The notes beneath the pieces are model-generated. The model was not told the origin of the DNA and searched no databases. It saw nothing but the letters and a program-made list of their open reading frames with translations. Source: Lepidonotus clava (lineage: Eukaryota > Annelida > Polychaeta > Phyllodocida > Polynoidae). Taken from it: a DNA stretch of 64,000 nucleotides. Positions 50,001 to 57,056 of this stretch are shown piece after piece. Position 1 is the first letter of the stretch, and every line of letters begins with the position of its first letter. The position numbers and the translations under genes are program-made. Location: the NCBI GenBank assembly GCA_936440205.1, contig OW387135.1, positions 35,132,792 through 35,196,791 on the forward strand. The letters are read 5' to 3'.

Positions 50001-50970
50001 CAAATCCCGTTTTAAAGCACTTAGTGTGCAAAAACTGGCTCCTCTACTCTATACGTACTTAGTTCCCCGTAATCTACCAAGAATTCTAGATAGAGCTTCA
50101 AGAACATGTGTGTGAATCAGCCAGTCATGTATAGTGCCCTAGTGCGAAAATTGCTTTTTAATTCACAAGAATAGATATATTAATTTTTCTATGACAACAT
50201 TAATATCATTGGATAGAGAAAATTATGACTTTTCATTTGACATATGGCAAAAACGGGAGAGATGGGAGCCCTGCCTGTGGTTCTCAGACCTTCCTGTCCT
50301 CTTGTCCCTTTTTCAGTTAATTTCTGTGAGATTTTGCCCCTATCAGCAGGGGCGGATACAGGTGGGGGGGGGCGGGCCTTGCCCCCCCCCCTTCCCCTGT
50401 TAAATCATGTTTGTGGGGGGCCCCCCTCCCCTGCACATTCATGTTTTTGGGGGGCCCCCCTCTAGAAATTCCTGGGTCCGCCCCTGATCAGGGAGGTCGG
50501 GAGATTGAGTGAAAATCCGGGAGACTCACAGAAAATCCGGGAGAGTTGACAGGTCTGAGGAAGTTCTGGATCCGCCCCTGCATTGTAAGGGGCTGTCCAT
50601 AAATGATGTCACACACAAGGGGGTGGGTGGGTGTGTTGAAAAGTGTGACACTGCCTGAAAACAGGCCTAATTTTCATGCGTGACAGGGGGGTGGGTGGGT
50701 CCTAAAAATACCCTGAAAAAGTGTGACATCATTTATGGACGGCCCCTAATACATTTTAGAATTCGAATTTTTGCAGAAATTCTTACCTGTTTTTCCTACT
50801 ATTGCTCCATGTTGCCGAGACCTGGTGCGAGGTTGTTGGGGATAAGGCTCATGAGACCTGGGATCATTACCTGCCACGGAGAGCAGATCAGCAAAGTCGT
50901 CCAGTTGGCTTAATGCCTGTACGAGGGAACTTAGGAAGCAGTTGTTGGCAATATTTGGAATTCCCCTCAT
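24737..50970 (-). CDS. Gene B: USP-like protease with repeat region, zinc clusters and Ulp1-like domain
   Basis: Exons in transcript order: 50970-50871, 38012-37905, 36458-36368, 36184-36125, 35737-35667, 35048-34978, 34703-34629, 34072-33988, 33502-33389, 32342-29137, 28399-26392 and 26019-24737. All have AG acceptors and GT donors. Phases agree at every junction except exon 4 to 5. Domain order: USP (C19) catalytic core, an 18-unit repeat, acidic linker, two C2H2-like fingers, SWIM/CxC cluster, KDZ-transposase-like piece, C48 protease. I recall that vertebrate HMGXB3 is annotated with a USP-like fold and a KDZ-associated CxC cluster, so this may be an HMGXB3-like relative (to be checked). 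Lesions: one-base mismatch at exon 4/5, a one-base deletion near 31387, stops at 30112 and 27764, and the A9 shift at 24738. The final exons could instead be a separate gene. Confidence 0.65.
26392..28399 (-). CDS. Gene B exon 11: C2H2 fingers, SWIM/CxC cluster and KDZ-like segment
   Basis: The acceptor TTTGCAG at 28400 opens the exon in phase 0; an internal ATG at 28387 could be a separate start. Motifs: YHCSHCMKTYKKKYLLEKH and ECEVCLKQV (C2H2-like); after about 230 codons WTCGCEKHKDDKGCNHKAL, with the C-x-C...C-x-H spacing of SWIM or CxC clusters; then CTCGEM, HCGSCGN and CLQCGFHPVCQVFDGNHKI. The last resembles the first-Asp motif of KDZ (Kyakuja/Dileera/Zisupton) transposases (established family, my assignment). 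The rest of the DDE core is absent. The frame is interrupted once by TGA (27766-27764), after EKRISLSR. The same frame continues KQLITTNKQAMANHQ, so only that one codon breaks it. Confidence 0.6.
29137..32342 (-). CDS. Gene B exon 10: USP end and 18-unit 49-residue repeat
   Basis: The exon starts VSITLEEPGNMPAVLVFYKK, the last USP strand. After RRASYAEIAA come 18 units of 147 bp, with some shortened to 123 bp. Each has KKPSPNSSESQGTT, KGFLAPKENVISP and CDTVDSAIMSEPGKGK; short units lack CDTVDSAI. The repeat is Ser/Pro/Lys-rich and probably disordered. An acidic, non-repeated tail follows, up to a weak GTAACA donor at 29136. If that donor is unused, a TGA at 29098 ends the protein, with AATAAA (minus) near 28581. 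A one-base deletion near 31387 and a Lys-to-stop change at 30112 break the frame between units. Confidence 0.7.
32343..33388. other. Gene B intron 9
   Basis: AT-rich. No exon, RNA gene or clear mobile element seen. Confidence 0.5.
33389..38012 (-). CDS. Gene B exons 2-9: body and His box of the USP domain
   Basis: Eight exons give about 225 residues. Exon 2 reads DPHYMCVVCVLSETLHSLRN. Exon 3 carries DKDYHRGQFGDPKLVLLRM. Exons 5-7 hold a USP-type zinc-binding pair: VCTLCNTEG, and later DCRNARCGGKK. Then follow SFANFFREE and HPDTLVIELQT, the USP strand before the core. Exon 9 carries the His region IRHNYTRAKI and GTWVTLDDD, matching the G-H-Y and W-x-x-x-D-D motifs. Exon 10 finishes with AVLVFYKK, the typical USP end. 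Exon 4 (36184-36125) reads LNPGVLLFKSERPYTICSQ, but its last two bases do not fit exon 5 by one base. A missed micro-exon or an indel would explain this. Confidence 0.7.
35355..35567. mobile_element. hAT-like MITE in gene B intron
   Basis: Its ends are CAGGGATATTCCTAG and, reversed, CAGGGATCTCCCTAGG. GGTACT flanks both sides. GCGGGAATGGCC occurs twice inside. CAGGG ends are typical of hAT. Confidence 0.6.
36735..36791. repeat. Minisatellite of about 14-15 bp
   Basis: Four units of GATGTGATTAATAA with single changes, in a gene B intron. Confidence 0.7.
37419..37488 (-). mobile_element. SINE 3' part, copy 2
   Basis: Reverse complement of the sequence at 18003-18095: a TTTG run, then GTTTAACGTCCGGCCAACC, GGGTTCTTTCCAGACTGG. 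A piggyBac-like MITE has its TTAA eight bases further right. Confidence 0.65.
37500..37830. mobile_element. piggyBac-like MITE, family TTAACCCTTTCCAC, copy 1
   Basis: TTAA lies at both borders (37496-37499, 37831-37834). The ends CCCTTTCCACCCGCCA and, reversed, CCCTTTCCCTATGCCACC are inverted. It carries two copies of GATGCnTnGAGGCATC. A sister copy is at 55948-56312. TTAA duplication is the piggyBac hallmark. Confidence 0.8.
38650..40166. repeat. Satellite array, reverse orientation of the 22-kb array
   Basis: Dozens of units containing GTGGCACCATAGAGCC and TATAGGCCCACTA, the reverse complement of the 22160-22745 unit. At 38800-39070 the orientation flips back. A ~170-bp higher-order block, with TGTGTAACTCCCAGTGG and TATGTTTATTTCTAAGTGGC, repeats at least four times. 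Confidence 0.9.
40630..40905. repeat. TGACGTCA-rich repeat
   Basis: The words TGACGTCAGG, TTTTGGTTG and GTTGAAAAACCTGAC recur in mixed orientations over about 275 bp. It is internally repetitive and non-coding. It is possibly a MITE, since TTTTTGGTTGTTTTGACG near the start is echoed near the end. Confidence 0.6.
41764..41992. mobile_element. hAT-like MITE, 229 bp
   Basis: Ends CAGGGGTTTTCCTTAAC and, reversed, CAGGGATTTTCCTTTAC. Flanks ATTCCCC and TTCCCCC are a near duplication. The interior holds CTAGTCCACCGGGCTAG-type palindromes. Confidence 0.65.
42838..43175. mobile_element. CGACATG-family MITE, split by a nested element
   Basis: TCTAGACCCCTAAATTTGAC, GGCGACACGGC and repeated TTAAATTCGACATG words on both sides of a 193-bp insertion mark the same family as 10215-10507. 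Confidence 0.7.
42880..43072. mobile_element. piggyBac-like MITE nested in the CGACATG element
   Basis: Perfect 16-bp inverted ends: AGGGACGTTCTCGTCC and GGACGAGAACGTCCCT. The flanks are TTAA (left) and TGAA (right), a TTAA duplication with one change. The interior is CpG-rich and non-coding. Confidence 0.7.
43930..44487. repeat. Repeat with AATAAC/GTTATT palindromes and a strong hairpin
   Basis: Arms 44374-44410 and 44442-44478 are 37 bp with one mismatch (TTGATAACAAATTTGTTATT at the left). The loop itself pairs GGGCC with GGCCC around TGCGCTACGCTAC. GGCAATAACA and AGTTATTCCCC words upstream look like the other part of the same element. Confidence 0.7.
45640..45920. repeat. Dispersed repeat, copy 2 (AAAGGG-rich family)
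   Basis: Several AAAAAAGGGT words and the end TTCTATTTTGGAGAACGATG match the block at 1310-1560. Confidence 0.5.
46240..46870. repeat. Region with about a dozen ACCGATT/AATCGGT motifs
   Basis: GGACCGATT, AAAATCGGTTCAAAATCGG and related words are dense at 46260-46515 and again at 46810-46875 in both orientations. This resembles subterminal motifs of a decayed DNA transposon. The ends were not identified. Confidence 0.45.
47440..47520. repeat. CGACATG-family MITE fragment
   Basis: TTAAATTCGACATGCGACAT next to a C run and CCATCTAGGGCCCC, matching one end of the 10215-10507 element. Confidence 0.55.
48239..49313. mobile_element. hAT-like element, middle level of the nest
   Basis: The left end starts CAGGGTCGCCACTGACCAGG and the right end, reversed, CAGGGTTGGTCAGGGAAAAG. 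CCCTGAC words recur near the right border. Contains the piggyBac-like MITE 48418-48997. Target duplication unclear. Confidence 0.55.
48418..48997. mobile_element. piggyBac-like MITE, inner level of the nest
   Basis: TTAA on both sides (48414-48417, 48998-49001). Inverted ends AGGAAAACTTGCACATAAA and, reversed, AGGAAAGCTTGCACATAAA, with one mismatch in 19. The interior repeats CTCCCCTTGCTACGTCA. A diverged relative lies at about 53380-53857. Confidence 0.85.
50347..50582. mobile_element. hAT-like MITE pair (CAGGGGCGGATCCAG ends)
   Basis: CAGGGGCGGATACAGG opens the block. GGGTCCGCCCCTG closes an inner copy at about 50484, and CTGGATCCGCCCCTG closes the outer one at 50582. Poly-G/C tracts and CCGGGAGA words lie inside. 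The same words stand at 1690-1990. Confidence 0.6.
50589..50746. mobile_element. Harbinger-like MITE, 158 bp
   Basis: TAA on both sides (50586-50588, 50747-50749). Ends GGGGCTGTCCATAAATGATG and, reversed, GGGGCCGTCCATAAATGATG. GTGTGACA words lie inward of both ends. A 3-bp TAA duplication points to PIF/Harbinger. Confidence 0.75.
50871..50970 (-). CDS. Gene B exon 1: USP Cys box
   Basis: The ATG at 50970 has A at -3, and an in-frame TAG lies seven codons upstream. Residues 3-20 read GIPNIANNCFLSSLVQAL. This aligns with the USP Cys box (G-x-x-N-x-G-N-T-C-F/Y-x-N-x-x-L-Q-A-L), with Cys11 as nucleophile and the oxyanion Asn two residues before it. The usual Gly and Thr are Ala and Asn here. The exon ends SVA plus one base at a GTAATG donor. 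Exon 2 begins with the two bases that complete an Asp codon. Confidence 0.75.
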
Positions 50971-51912
50971 TGTGCAGGAGGTTTGCAACTATTAACAACT
51001 CTTTCTATGTTGATGTTTTATGGTTGGTGGTTGGTGAATGGTGGAGTCCGTGATTTAATCAGTAATAGACTTCACAACTCTGTGAGTTACTGAATAAGCA
51101 GTCGGCGAGTGGGCGCTAGAATCCGGTCCGTGACGCTTACACAGTGTGCCTTATTTGGGCATAAGCGCGGTGGATTGTGGGAATGGGACGCCGACTCGGG
51201 AACCAAAACAAGTCCCGCAACGGCCGACACGGCCTCGACTTTGGCTAGATGTAGTTAATAAAATGTAAAAGCATGAAATGTTTTCTTTTGGGAATAAGTA
51301 ATCTATCTACATTTGAATAAGTCCCAGCATAATGTGTTCTATTTGCTTATGGAGTTGTAGAAAAAACGGCATTGTTATTGTCCACATGGGCGATAATATA
51401 GTTCCGACAATGCTAAATTTCCATAAGCAGCGAGCCTTTGGGAAGATTTTGAAAATGCTTGTAGAATTTGTAATGTATGGTGATCTTAGTTGAAAATGAC
51501 ATATGTTGGGTGAAAAATGTTGGGGATTACAGTTCTACCGCTGAAAATAGCAACCAATGCTTCTTTCATACTAAAAAAATCGGATTTCGTATATTGATTT
51601 ATACAGGAGTTCAATGCATCTAGACCCGTAAGACATACAGCATTGCTCATGCCAATTATTATTCATAAGATTTGAAAAATATTTTTTTTCAATATGATGC
51701 GAGAGTTTTATGTCTTATCTGCTGTCCGCCACCCTTAATTACAAGTTTAATCATGATTTTGATGGGTAAATGGTGATTTCAAATCATGTCTTCCAAGGTC
51801 ACCATTTTGGCTTCTCGGGCTGTTTTGGTTCCCGACCAATCTGCAACTTCGATGCTCGCTACGGAGCGGAGGGTGATTCGCCGCAGAGTGGTTGCCGACG
51901 GCGAAATCCAAG
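50971..51912. promoter_or_regulatory. Possible bidirectional promoter region
   Basis: Between the gene B start (50970, minus) and an ATG context at 51913 (plus) lie two CpG-rich stretches, about 51085-51250 and 51820-51925. The second ends in CCAAGATGGCGG, a YY1-type motif often found at starts. The region between is AT-rich with no exon. Confidence 0.35.
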
Positions 51913-51929
51913 ATGGCGGACGAGACTGT
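51913..51929 (+). CDS. Possible first coding exon of a rightward gene (MADET...)
   Basis: CCAAGATGGCGGACGAGAC followed by a GTAAGC donor gives MADET plus two bases. The ATG context and CpG-rich setting are typical of animal first exons. No continuing exon was found in the window, whose right part is retroelement DNA. Confidence 0.2.
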
Positions 51930-52094
51930 GTAAGCGTGTATAGCGTTGAACCCCCAAATCTCTTTTAGAAAGAAATCCACCTCAGAAAATGTCAAATCAT
52001 GTTTCAGACTGGATGATTTAGAAAATTATCACGTAATCTTTAATTGTAGATAAAATATTTCACTGTAAATAGTAAACATAAATCGGCGTTGCTT

Positions 52095-52310
52095 TGAGGG
52101 TTTGCTGGGTTTGAGCTCCATGGTGCCACTTGAAGTAGGTCGTACCATGCCAGGCGAGCAATGCCACTTGGCCGGTAACCCTCCCTCAGAGTTCCCTGCT
52201 GGGAGAGTGATGCCCTGCTGGGAGAGTGATGCCTGTCAATCATGTATGCTCATTTGCATATTAAGACTGGGTTCAATTTTCTGTTTTCTGCATTTTTCAA
52301 TTCCATGACA
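52095..52310 (-). repeat. Dispersed repeat, copy 2 (ATGCAAATTAG family)
   Basis: Reverse complement relative of 20761-21005. It includes CTCATTTGCATATTAAGAC and GGGTTCAATTTTCTG, and a 19-bp direct repeat, CCCTGCTGGGAGAGTGATG, in tandem. Confidence 0.65.
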
Positions 52311-52979
52311 TAAGTCTTAAATGTAAAGTATTGGTATGGAAGAAAATAGGTAATAGACAGTGATTATAAGTTCACTTGTAGTATTTTCATTTATATACTA
52401 TTTGATATATTTGATTAATATATCTATGTAGAATATAGGAAATAGAAAATGTTATTATGGATATTGGACTTGCCACATTACCCCTTCATCACTCATCCAA
52501 CATTTACCAGATTTTGCAGTCCCCCTGACCATTCGAGGTGTTCAGCTATCAGCTTTTGCACTCTCGAGCTGGCAGCACTTAAGCCCCCTTCTAAGTCCAG
52601 ATGTATTACATTGCCCCTCACTCTCCACCTTCTGAAGAAAGACACGCTTAGCCCTGAGTTTTGCTTTCTTTGCAAGCTGGCTAAAATTATCTGCACAACG
52701 TATATTCAATCTAAACTTTAGGAAAAAATACATTTTTGGAGAGAATGTTCTGAAAACTGCAATATGTTTAAAAAACCATTTTCTCTCCAATGGGTTTCTC
52801 GTGTGTGCTGAATAACTGAATAAAAAGAAATTGTTGTACTTGGTTCATGTACACATATACGTATCTGCTGAGTAAACATTGCTTGGGAAAGAGTGGGCTC
52901 TGATCTATTCTAGTATGGAAAGAAGACGTATCCTCTTCATGGGATTACTATGGGATTACTCTTCCAGGTAGATAGAAGT
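52311..52979. other. Sequence left of the gypsy fossil
   Basis: AT-rich. Short open frames at 52449-52790 mirror each other on both strands and show no motif. Confidence 0.35.
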
Positions 52980-54600
52980 AAGACCACTGGAGCATTTGGA
53001 TACCAGATCCACCATACATGCAATGAGTAGTGTCTTTGTAGCTCATGGAGTTCCAGAGATTGTGGTCTCTGACAATGGACCACAATACACATCAAAGGAG
53101 TTTGCAGTATTTGCAGACAAGTATGGATTTACCTATGTAACGTCATCCCCCTTGTACCCTCAGAGTAATGGTCAGGCTGAGTGAGCAGTCAGAACTGTAA
53201 AGAACATCCAGAGGAAGAAGAGGATCCATACCTGGGATTGCTGGCATACAGATCGACACCCCTTCACAATTGTCCATTGCCAGCTGAATTGGCGATGCAG
53301 GTGTCTCAAAACAACATTGCATCAAGAACTAATAATGCTAAAAATATTTTAAAGATATTCCAAATGTAGCCACTGTTATGGGACTTTGATATTTGGTCTA
53401 TTTGAATGGTTTTAACGTTAAACTATCCAAACAAAGTTAAGAGAAATCCCTTAATTTGTGACGTAGCAAGGACCGTGATTCGGATTCCCCAGCTTTCAAA
53501 AATGGGTAATCCCAACTCTCAATAGTGTATAGAAAGGAATTTTAGCTGTAGTATTGAATATCTATATTAGGCCATGTGCAGGCTATAAATGCTTGTATCC
53601 TTTAATCACCTAAATTCATTTGATAACCTCGAATTCCCAAGCTACTTTGAAAGGGATTCCCCTTCATTATGTCATAGCAAGGACAGAACTGTAACCCAAG
53701 AAATTAGGGAATTCCCAAATTTTATTTTATTTCCTTTAAAATTCTGTAATAGTTCAACATTTTCCCATGTTTTCTATTGAAATATCTTAAGAATACCATA
53801 TAGAAGTTAATTAAATGAAAAATTGGCATTTGAAAATTTTTGTGCAAGGCACCCTTAAGGAAAAGGAAAAGCAGTACAGGACCTGACAGGAGGCAAATTT
53901 CAACAGTCACCATGGTGCAACTAAAGATAAGTCTGTCCTAGAGGAAGGAGCTACAGTGTGGTTGCGAGACCAACAATGTCCCAGTCAAGTGATAGAACAA
54001 TCCACACTATTACATCGTTCACGCTGACCTTGGCTCCATCGTTAAGAAAAACAGAGGATATCTTATTGCCTTAGGCAAAGAGTCTCCACCTCCACAAAAG
54101 CCAGAGACTGTGACCGAAGGGAGAAGCCAGGACTGGATGCAGCAGATACACCTGTAAAACTAACAGCAAGACCGCTAGGTGTGACAGTGACATTTCGGGG
54201 TCGTGTAGTTAAACAGCCTAAAAGACTCAACATATAGGTGTAAGGCAACACTATGTTTGCTGTCACATAGGGCAGAATAATCCCTTGAATCTGAGGATAG
54301 TCTTTCTGATGAGGATTCTTGACAGTAACCCTAGTGGTTACATCAGCTAGTTATCAGTAAAGTAGAGACACTTTTATGGTAATCTTAAAAGCTAAGAGTG
54401 TAATTTTGAAGAATACATCTATCATAAAAGTAAACTGCAATAAGATCAGTAAGAGACACTACTATAATACATTACAAAAAACTCTACAGACTCTTGTTCA
54501 AAGTAAGTCTGCTCAGCTAAAACAAGTACTAAGATACTTCACTGAAAGTAAAGAAGATCATTTACGGTACTCAATGCCTTCAAAGGGAGATGTAGAATAA
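52980..54600 (+). mobile_element. Ty3/gypsy-type LTR retrotransposon fossil, 3' part of pol
   Basis: An integrase-core segment (SDNGPQYTSKEF, then SPLYPQSNGQAE) is followed, after an inserted MITE, by a stretch with the look of the pol C-terminus. A purine-rich tract with AAAGGGAGATGT near 54580 could precede a 3' LTR. The element is 5' truncated, clearly broken and old. Family assigned from the integrase words. Confidence 0.65.
53380..53857. mobile_element. piggyBac-like MITE relative inserted in the gypsy fossil
   Basis: The right border reads, reversed, TTAAGGGTGCCTTGCACAAA. TTGCTATGACATAATG and GGGAATTCCC words match the 48418-48997 element in reverse. The left border is not clear. Confidence 0.5.
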
Positions 54601-55149
54601 TAGCATACTGTTGGTTACCCATACTATAGCCATGTTACTGGCAATCCAATTTAGTATCCTGATACATTAGCCTACACACCCAACCCTAGTTAAATTCAAC
54701 TCATTTTATACTTGCTGTATTGCAAACAATACTCTTTGCATTTGCAACTCAATTATTCACTTTTTTTTTTTTTTTTTTTTTTTTTTATAAACATCTCTCG
54801 TATACACAAGTTCTTCCAATGTAGGTGATTGACAGATTAAATATTGATGAACTTAGTAACAAATAGATGATGCGTAATGATATAATACAATTAATTCAAG
54901 TACCGTTAAGTTACAATTTCACATTATTATTTCTATATGCAATCTTTATTTACACATACATCTTAATCCGATTCTTAAACATATTCATTGAATCTGAACA
55001 TTGTACATCCGACGGTAAATCATTCCACATTTTCTCACCCCTATAAAAGGGGCTCTTCAATACTCTCTCCTTTACAGTAAAGTCAATAATAAACTTTGTT
55101 TATTTTTACTTCGTAAATTACAAACATCTGATTTATCTTTCATATTTCC

Positions 55150-55275
55150 ATCTACAATGCTCAATTTATACATCATTTTTAGTAGAATTATCTTTCTCCT
55201 TTTATTCTCCGATTTATCTTTCATATTTCCATCTACATTGCTCAATTTATACATCATTTTTAGTAGAATTATCTT
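55150..55275. repeat. Tandem duplication of about 63 bp within LINE A
   Basis: Two adjacent copies of GATTTATCTTTCATATTTCC through TCTCCTTTTATTCTCC. On the minus strand both code ENKRRKIILLKMMYKLS with one amino-acid change. Confidence 0.85.
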
Positions 55276-55740
55276 TCTCCTTTTATTCTCCGTTTTCGTT
55301 GAGTGGATAACGTCGATAGTCCGATATATCGGAGTCATTAGTTGTCCCAAGTCCCATAGGAATCAATGTTAAAAATCGGGGGGGGGACACTGTGCTATTT
55401 CTGGAGTAAAGAAACTGCTTGGAGATTGAGATGGTTCTCATAGGAAATGCCTTGAGAGTGTAGTAATTTGCATAAATAAGTCTGTGTCTGGAGATTGACG
55501 AGATGATGTCATAACAATATTCTAAAAATAGAACGAAAGTGGGTCGGGAATACCCCTTTGCCCCACTGGGGGCGGCCATATTGAAAATCTGCTGGTTCCT
55601 CGGTCTCTCGCTAGGGGGATATGGTCATTCGGAGAGTGTAGGTTTTAACATAGAATCTCTATGGAAATCGAAAATTGTTCATTCTCCGTTTTCGTCCAGT
55701 GGATCACCTCGATAGTCCGATATATCAGAGTCATAGACCC
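55271..55740. repeat. Spaced direct repeats of about 60 bp
   Basis: CTCCGTTTTCGTTGAGTGG to TATCGGAGTCATT (55288) recurs as CTCCGTTTTCGTCCAGTGG to TATCAGAGTCATAG (55685). Both flank a block containing a G run (55379-55387). Nature unknown. Confidence 0.55.
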
Positions 55741-55841
55741 TTTCTTCGCGTTTTTTAGAATTATGCTGCGTATCCTTTCACACAAGGAGTGGAGAGACTG
55801 GGTCTGTAACTGTCCAGTCAATAACCTTGATACTCCGATCA

Positions 55842-55935
55842 ATCTCTGTCTCTGTCTCTGTCTCTGTCTCTCTCTGTCCCCCTCCCTCTCTCCCTCCCTC
55901 CCCTCCCTCCCCTCCCTCCCCTCTCTCTCTCCCTT
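55842..55935. repeat. (CTCTGT)n / (CCCTCC)n microsatellite
   Basis: Pyrimidine-only tract of about 90 bp with CTGTCT then CCCTCC units. Confidence 0.9.
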
Positions 55936-55947
55936 TCAGCTATTTAA

Positions 55948-56312
55948 CCCTATCCACACGCCACCAATATTTCAATTAAGATTTAAAATAGTGCCAATCT
56001 ACCACAGTTCACAGTCTCAAAATACGCCACCCATGCAATGCTATGGCCCTATTTCAACCCAAAATAATTTTGTCTGAGATAAAACAAACATTTTCAACGT
56101 TTGTATTGGTAGATATACACTATTTAGGATGATTTCATCTTTTTAAAACAGTAAAAAATATGTTTGCCAAATTATTTAGCTTATAATTCACAATTATGTG
56201 ATTTATTGAAAAGATGCTTCAAAGCATCTGGCGTGTTTTTGCTGGTGATGCCTCAGGGCATCTGGCGTATATATGGTGGTGATGCCTCCAGGCATCTGGC
56301 GGGTGGAAAGGG
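55948..56312. mobile_element. piggyBac-like MITE, family TTAACCCTTTCCAC, copy 2
   Basis: TTAA borders at 55944-55947 and 56313-56316. Ends CCCTATCCACACGCCA and, reversed, CCCTTTCCACCCGCCA. Three copies of the GATGCCTCnnGGCATCTGGC hairpin word near the right end. Sister of 37500-37830. Confidence 0.8.
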
Positions 56313-56347
56313 TTAACAAGGTGGATAAGACGGAGCTTTTGGGTTCT

Positions 56348-56833
56348 TTAGAACCCAGCATACTTGATCTTGTCTAAAAGGTCTAAGGACAATTCATTAT
56401 GTACACCTCTCATTTCCAGCATACATATATATTCGTTTCTCAACAACACTATTTTAATAGCTCTATTTTGAAGGGGCTGTAACCATTCTATTTTCCTTTT
56501 ATTTCCCGAATCACATACAAACCCTACATAATCAAACAGTGGTAAAATCATTTGTTTGTAAATCAGTAATGCAGTTTTTTTATCAATAAATTTCTGTACT
56601 TTAGCTAAAGTTACCAGCCTGTTATTAACCCTAGATATCACATCAGCAATCAATTTTTCAAACAATAGTTGTCTATCTAAGCACATTCCTAGATATCTAT
56701 ATGATTCCACGTTATGTACAATACTACCTTCCATGGTAATACATATATCATATTCCTTTACCTTACTTCTAGGGCCAATCAACATGTGTTTAGTCTTCAA
56801 TTTATTCAACAAAGTTTTCGGCGTAATCTGCAT
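56348..56833 (-). CDS. LINE A reverse transcriptase, C-terminal part
   Basis: Reads LKTKHMLIGPRSK, SYRYLGMCLDRQL, ALLIYKQMILPLFDY and NRAIKIVLLRN. These are the thumb and C-terminal motifs of CR1/jockey-type RTs (K-T-x-x-M, Y-x-Y-L-G, P-x-x-x-Y). It continues LINE A across the LINE C/B insertion and ends at the MITE border. Confidence 0.75.
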   Translation of the reverse strand: MQITPKTLLNKLKTKHMLIGPRSKVKEYDICITMEGSIVHNVESYRYLGMCLDRQLLFEKLIADVISRVNNRLVTLAKVQKFIDKKTALLIYKQMILPLFDYVGFVCDSGNKRKIEWLQPLQNRAIKIVLLRNEYICMLEMRGVHNELSLDLLDKIKYAGF

Positions 56834-57056
56834 TTGTTAAACATCATGTTTAGTCTTAAAACGGAACTCGGTGTAGAAGGTATAAGCACCAGGGAAACAA
56901 GATCAAAGCATATTCTGAGGTTCCCTACAGATATATCAAATTTGTTGATTTATTCAAAAAGCCCATATTATAAAGGATCTGAACTCTGGTCAATGTTAGT
57001 AGAGGAAATGAAAACAATATCTGATAAAACCCTGTTTAAGTCCTCAGCTAGAACCT

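Larger units (their letters stand above)
47861..50051. mobile_element. 2.2-kb TIR element, outer level of a three-level nest
   Basis: Left end TAGAGTAGGGGAGCCAGTTT and right end, reversed, TAGAGTAGAGGAGCCAGTTT. The interior repeats GTGCAAAAACTAG-type words. A hAT-like element sits inside at 48239-49313. No transposase is present. Class uncertain; TA flanks both ends. Confidence 0.7.
37835..50870. other. Gene B intron 1 and nearby introns, repeat-filled
   Basis: The 12.9-kb intron between exons 1 and 2 of gene B (38013-50870) holds satellite, MITEs and nested elements listed separately. I found no further exon in it. Confidence 0.5.

Noticed and set aside
52449-52790. Overlapping open frames on both strands (67-90 codons)
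   Set aside because: They mirror each other and show no motif or homology that I recognise.
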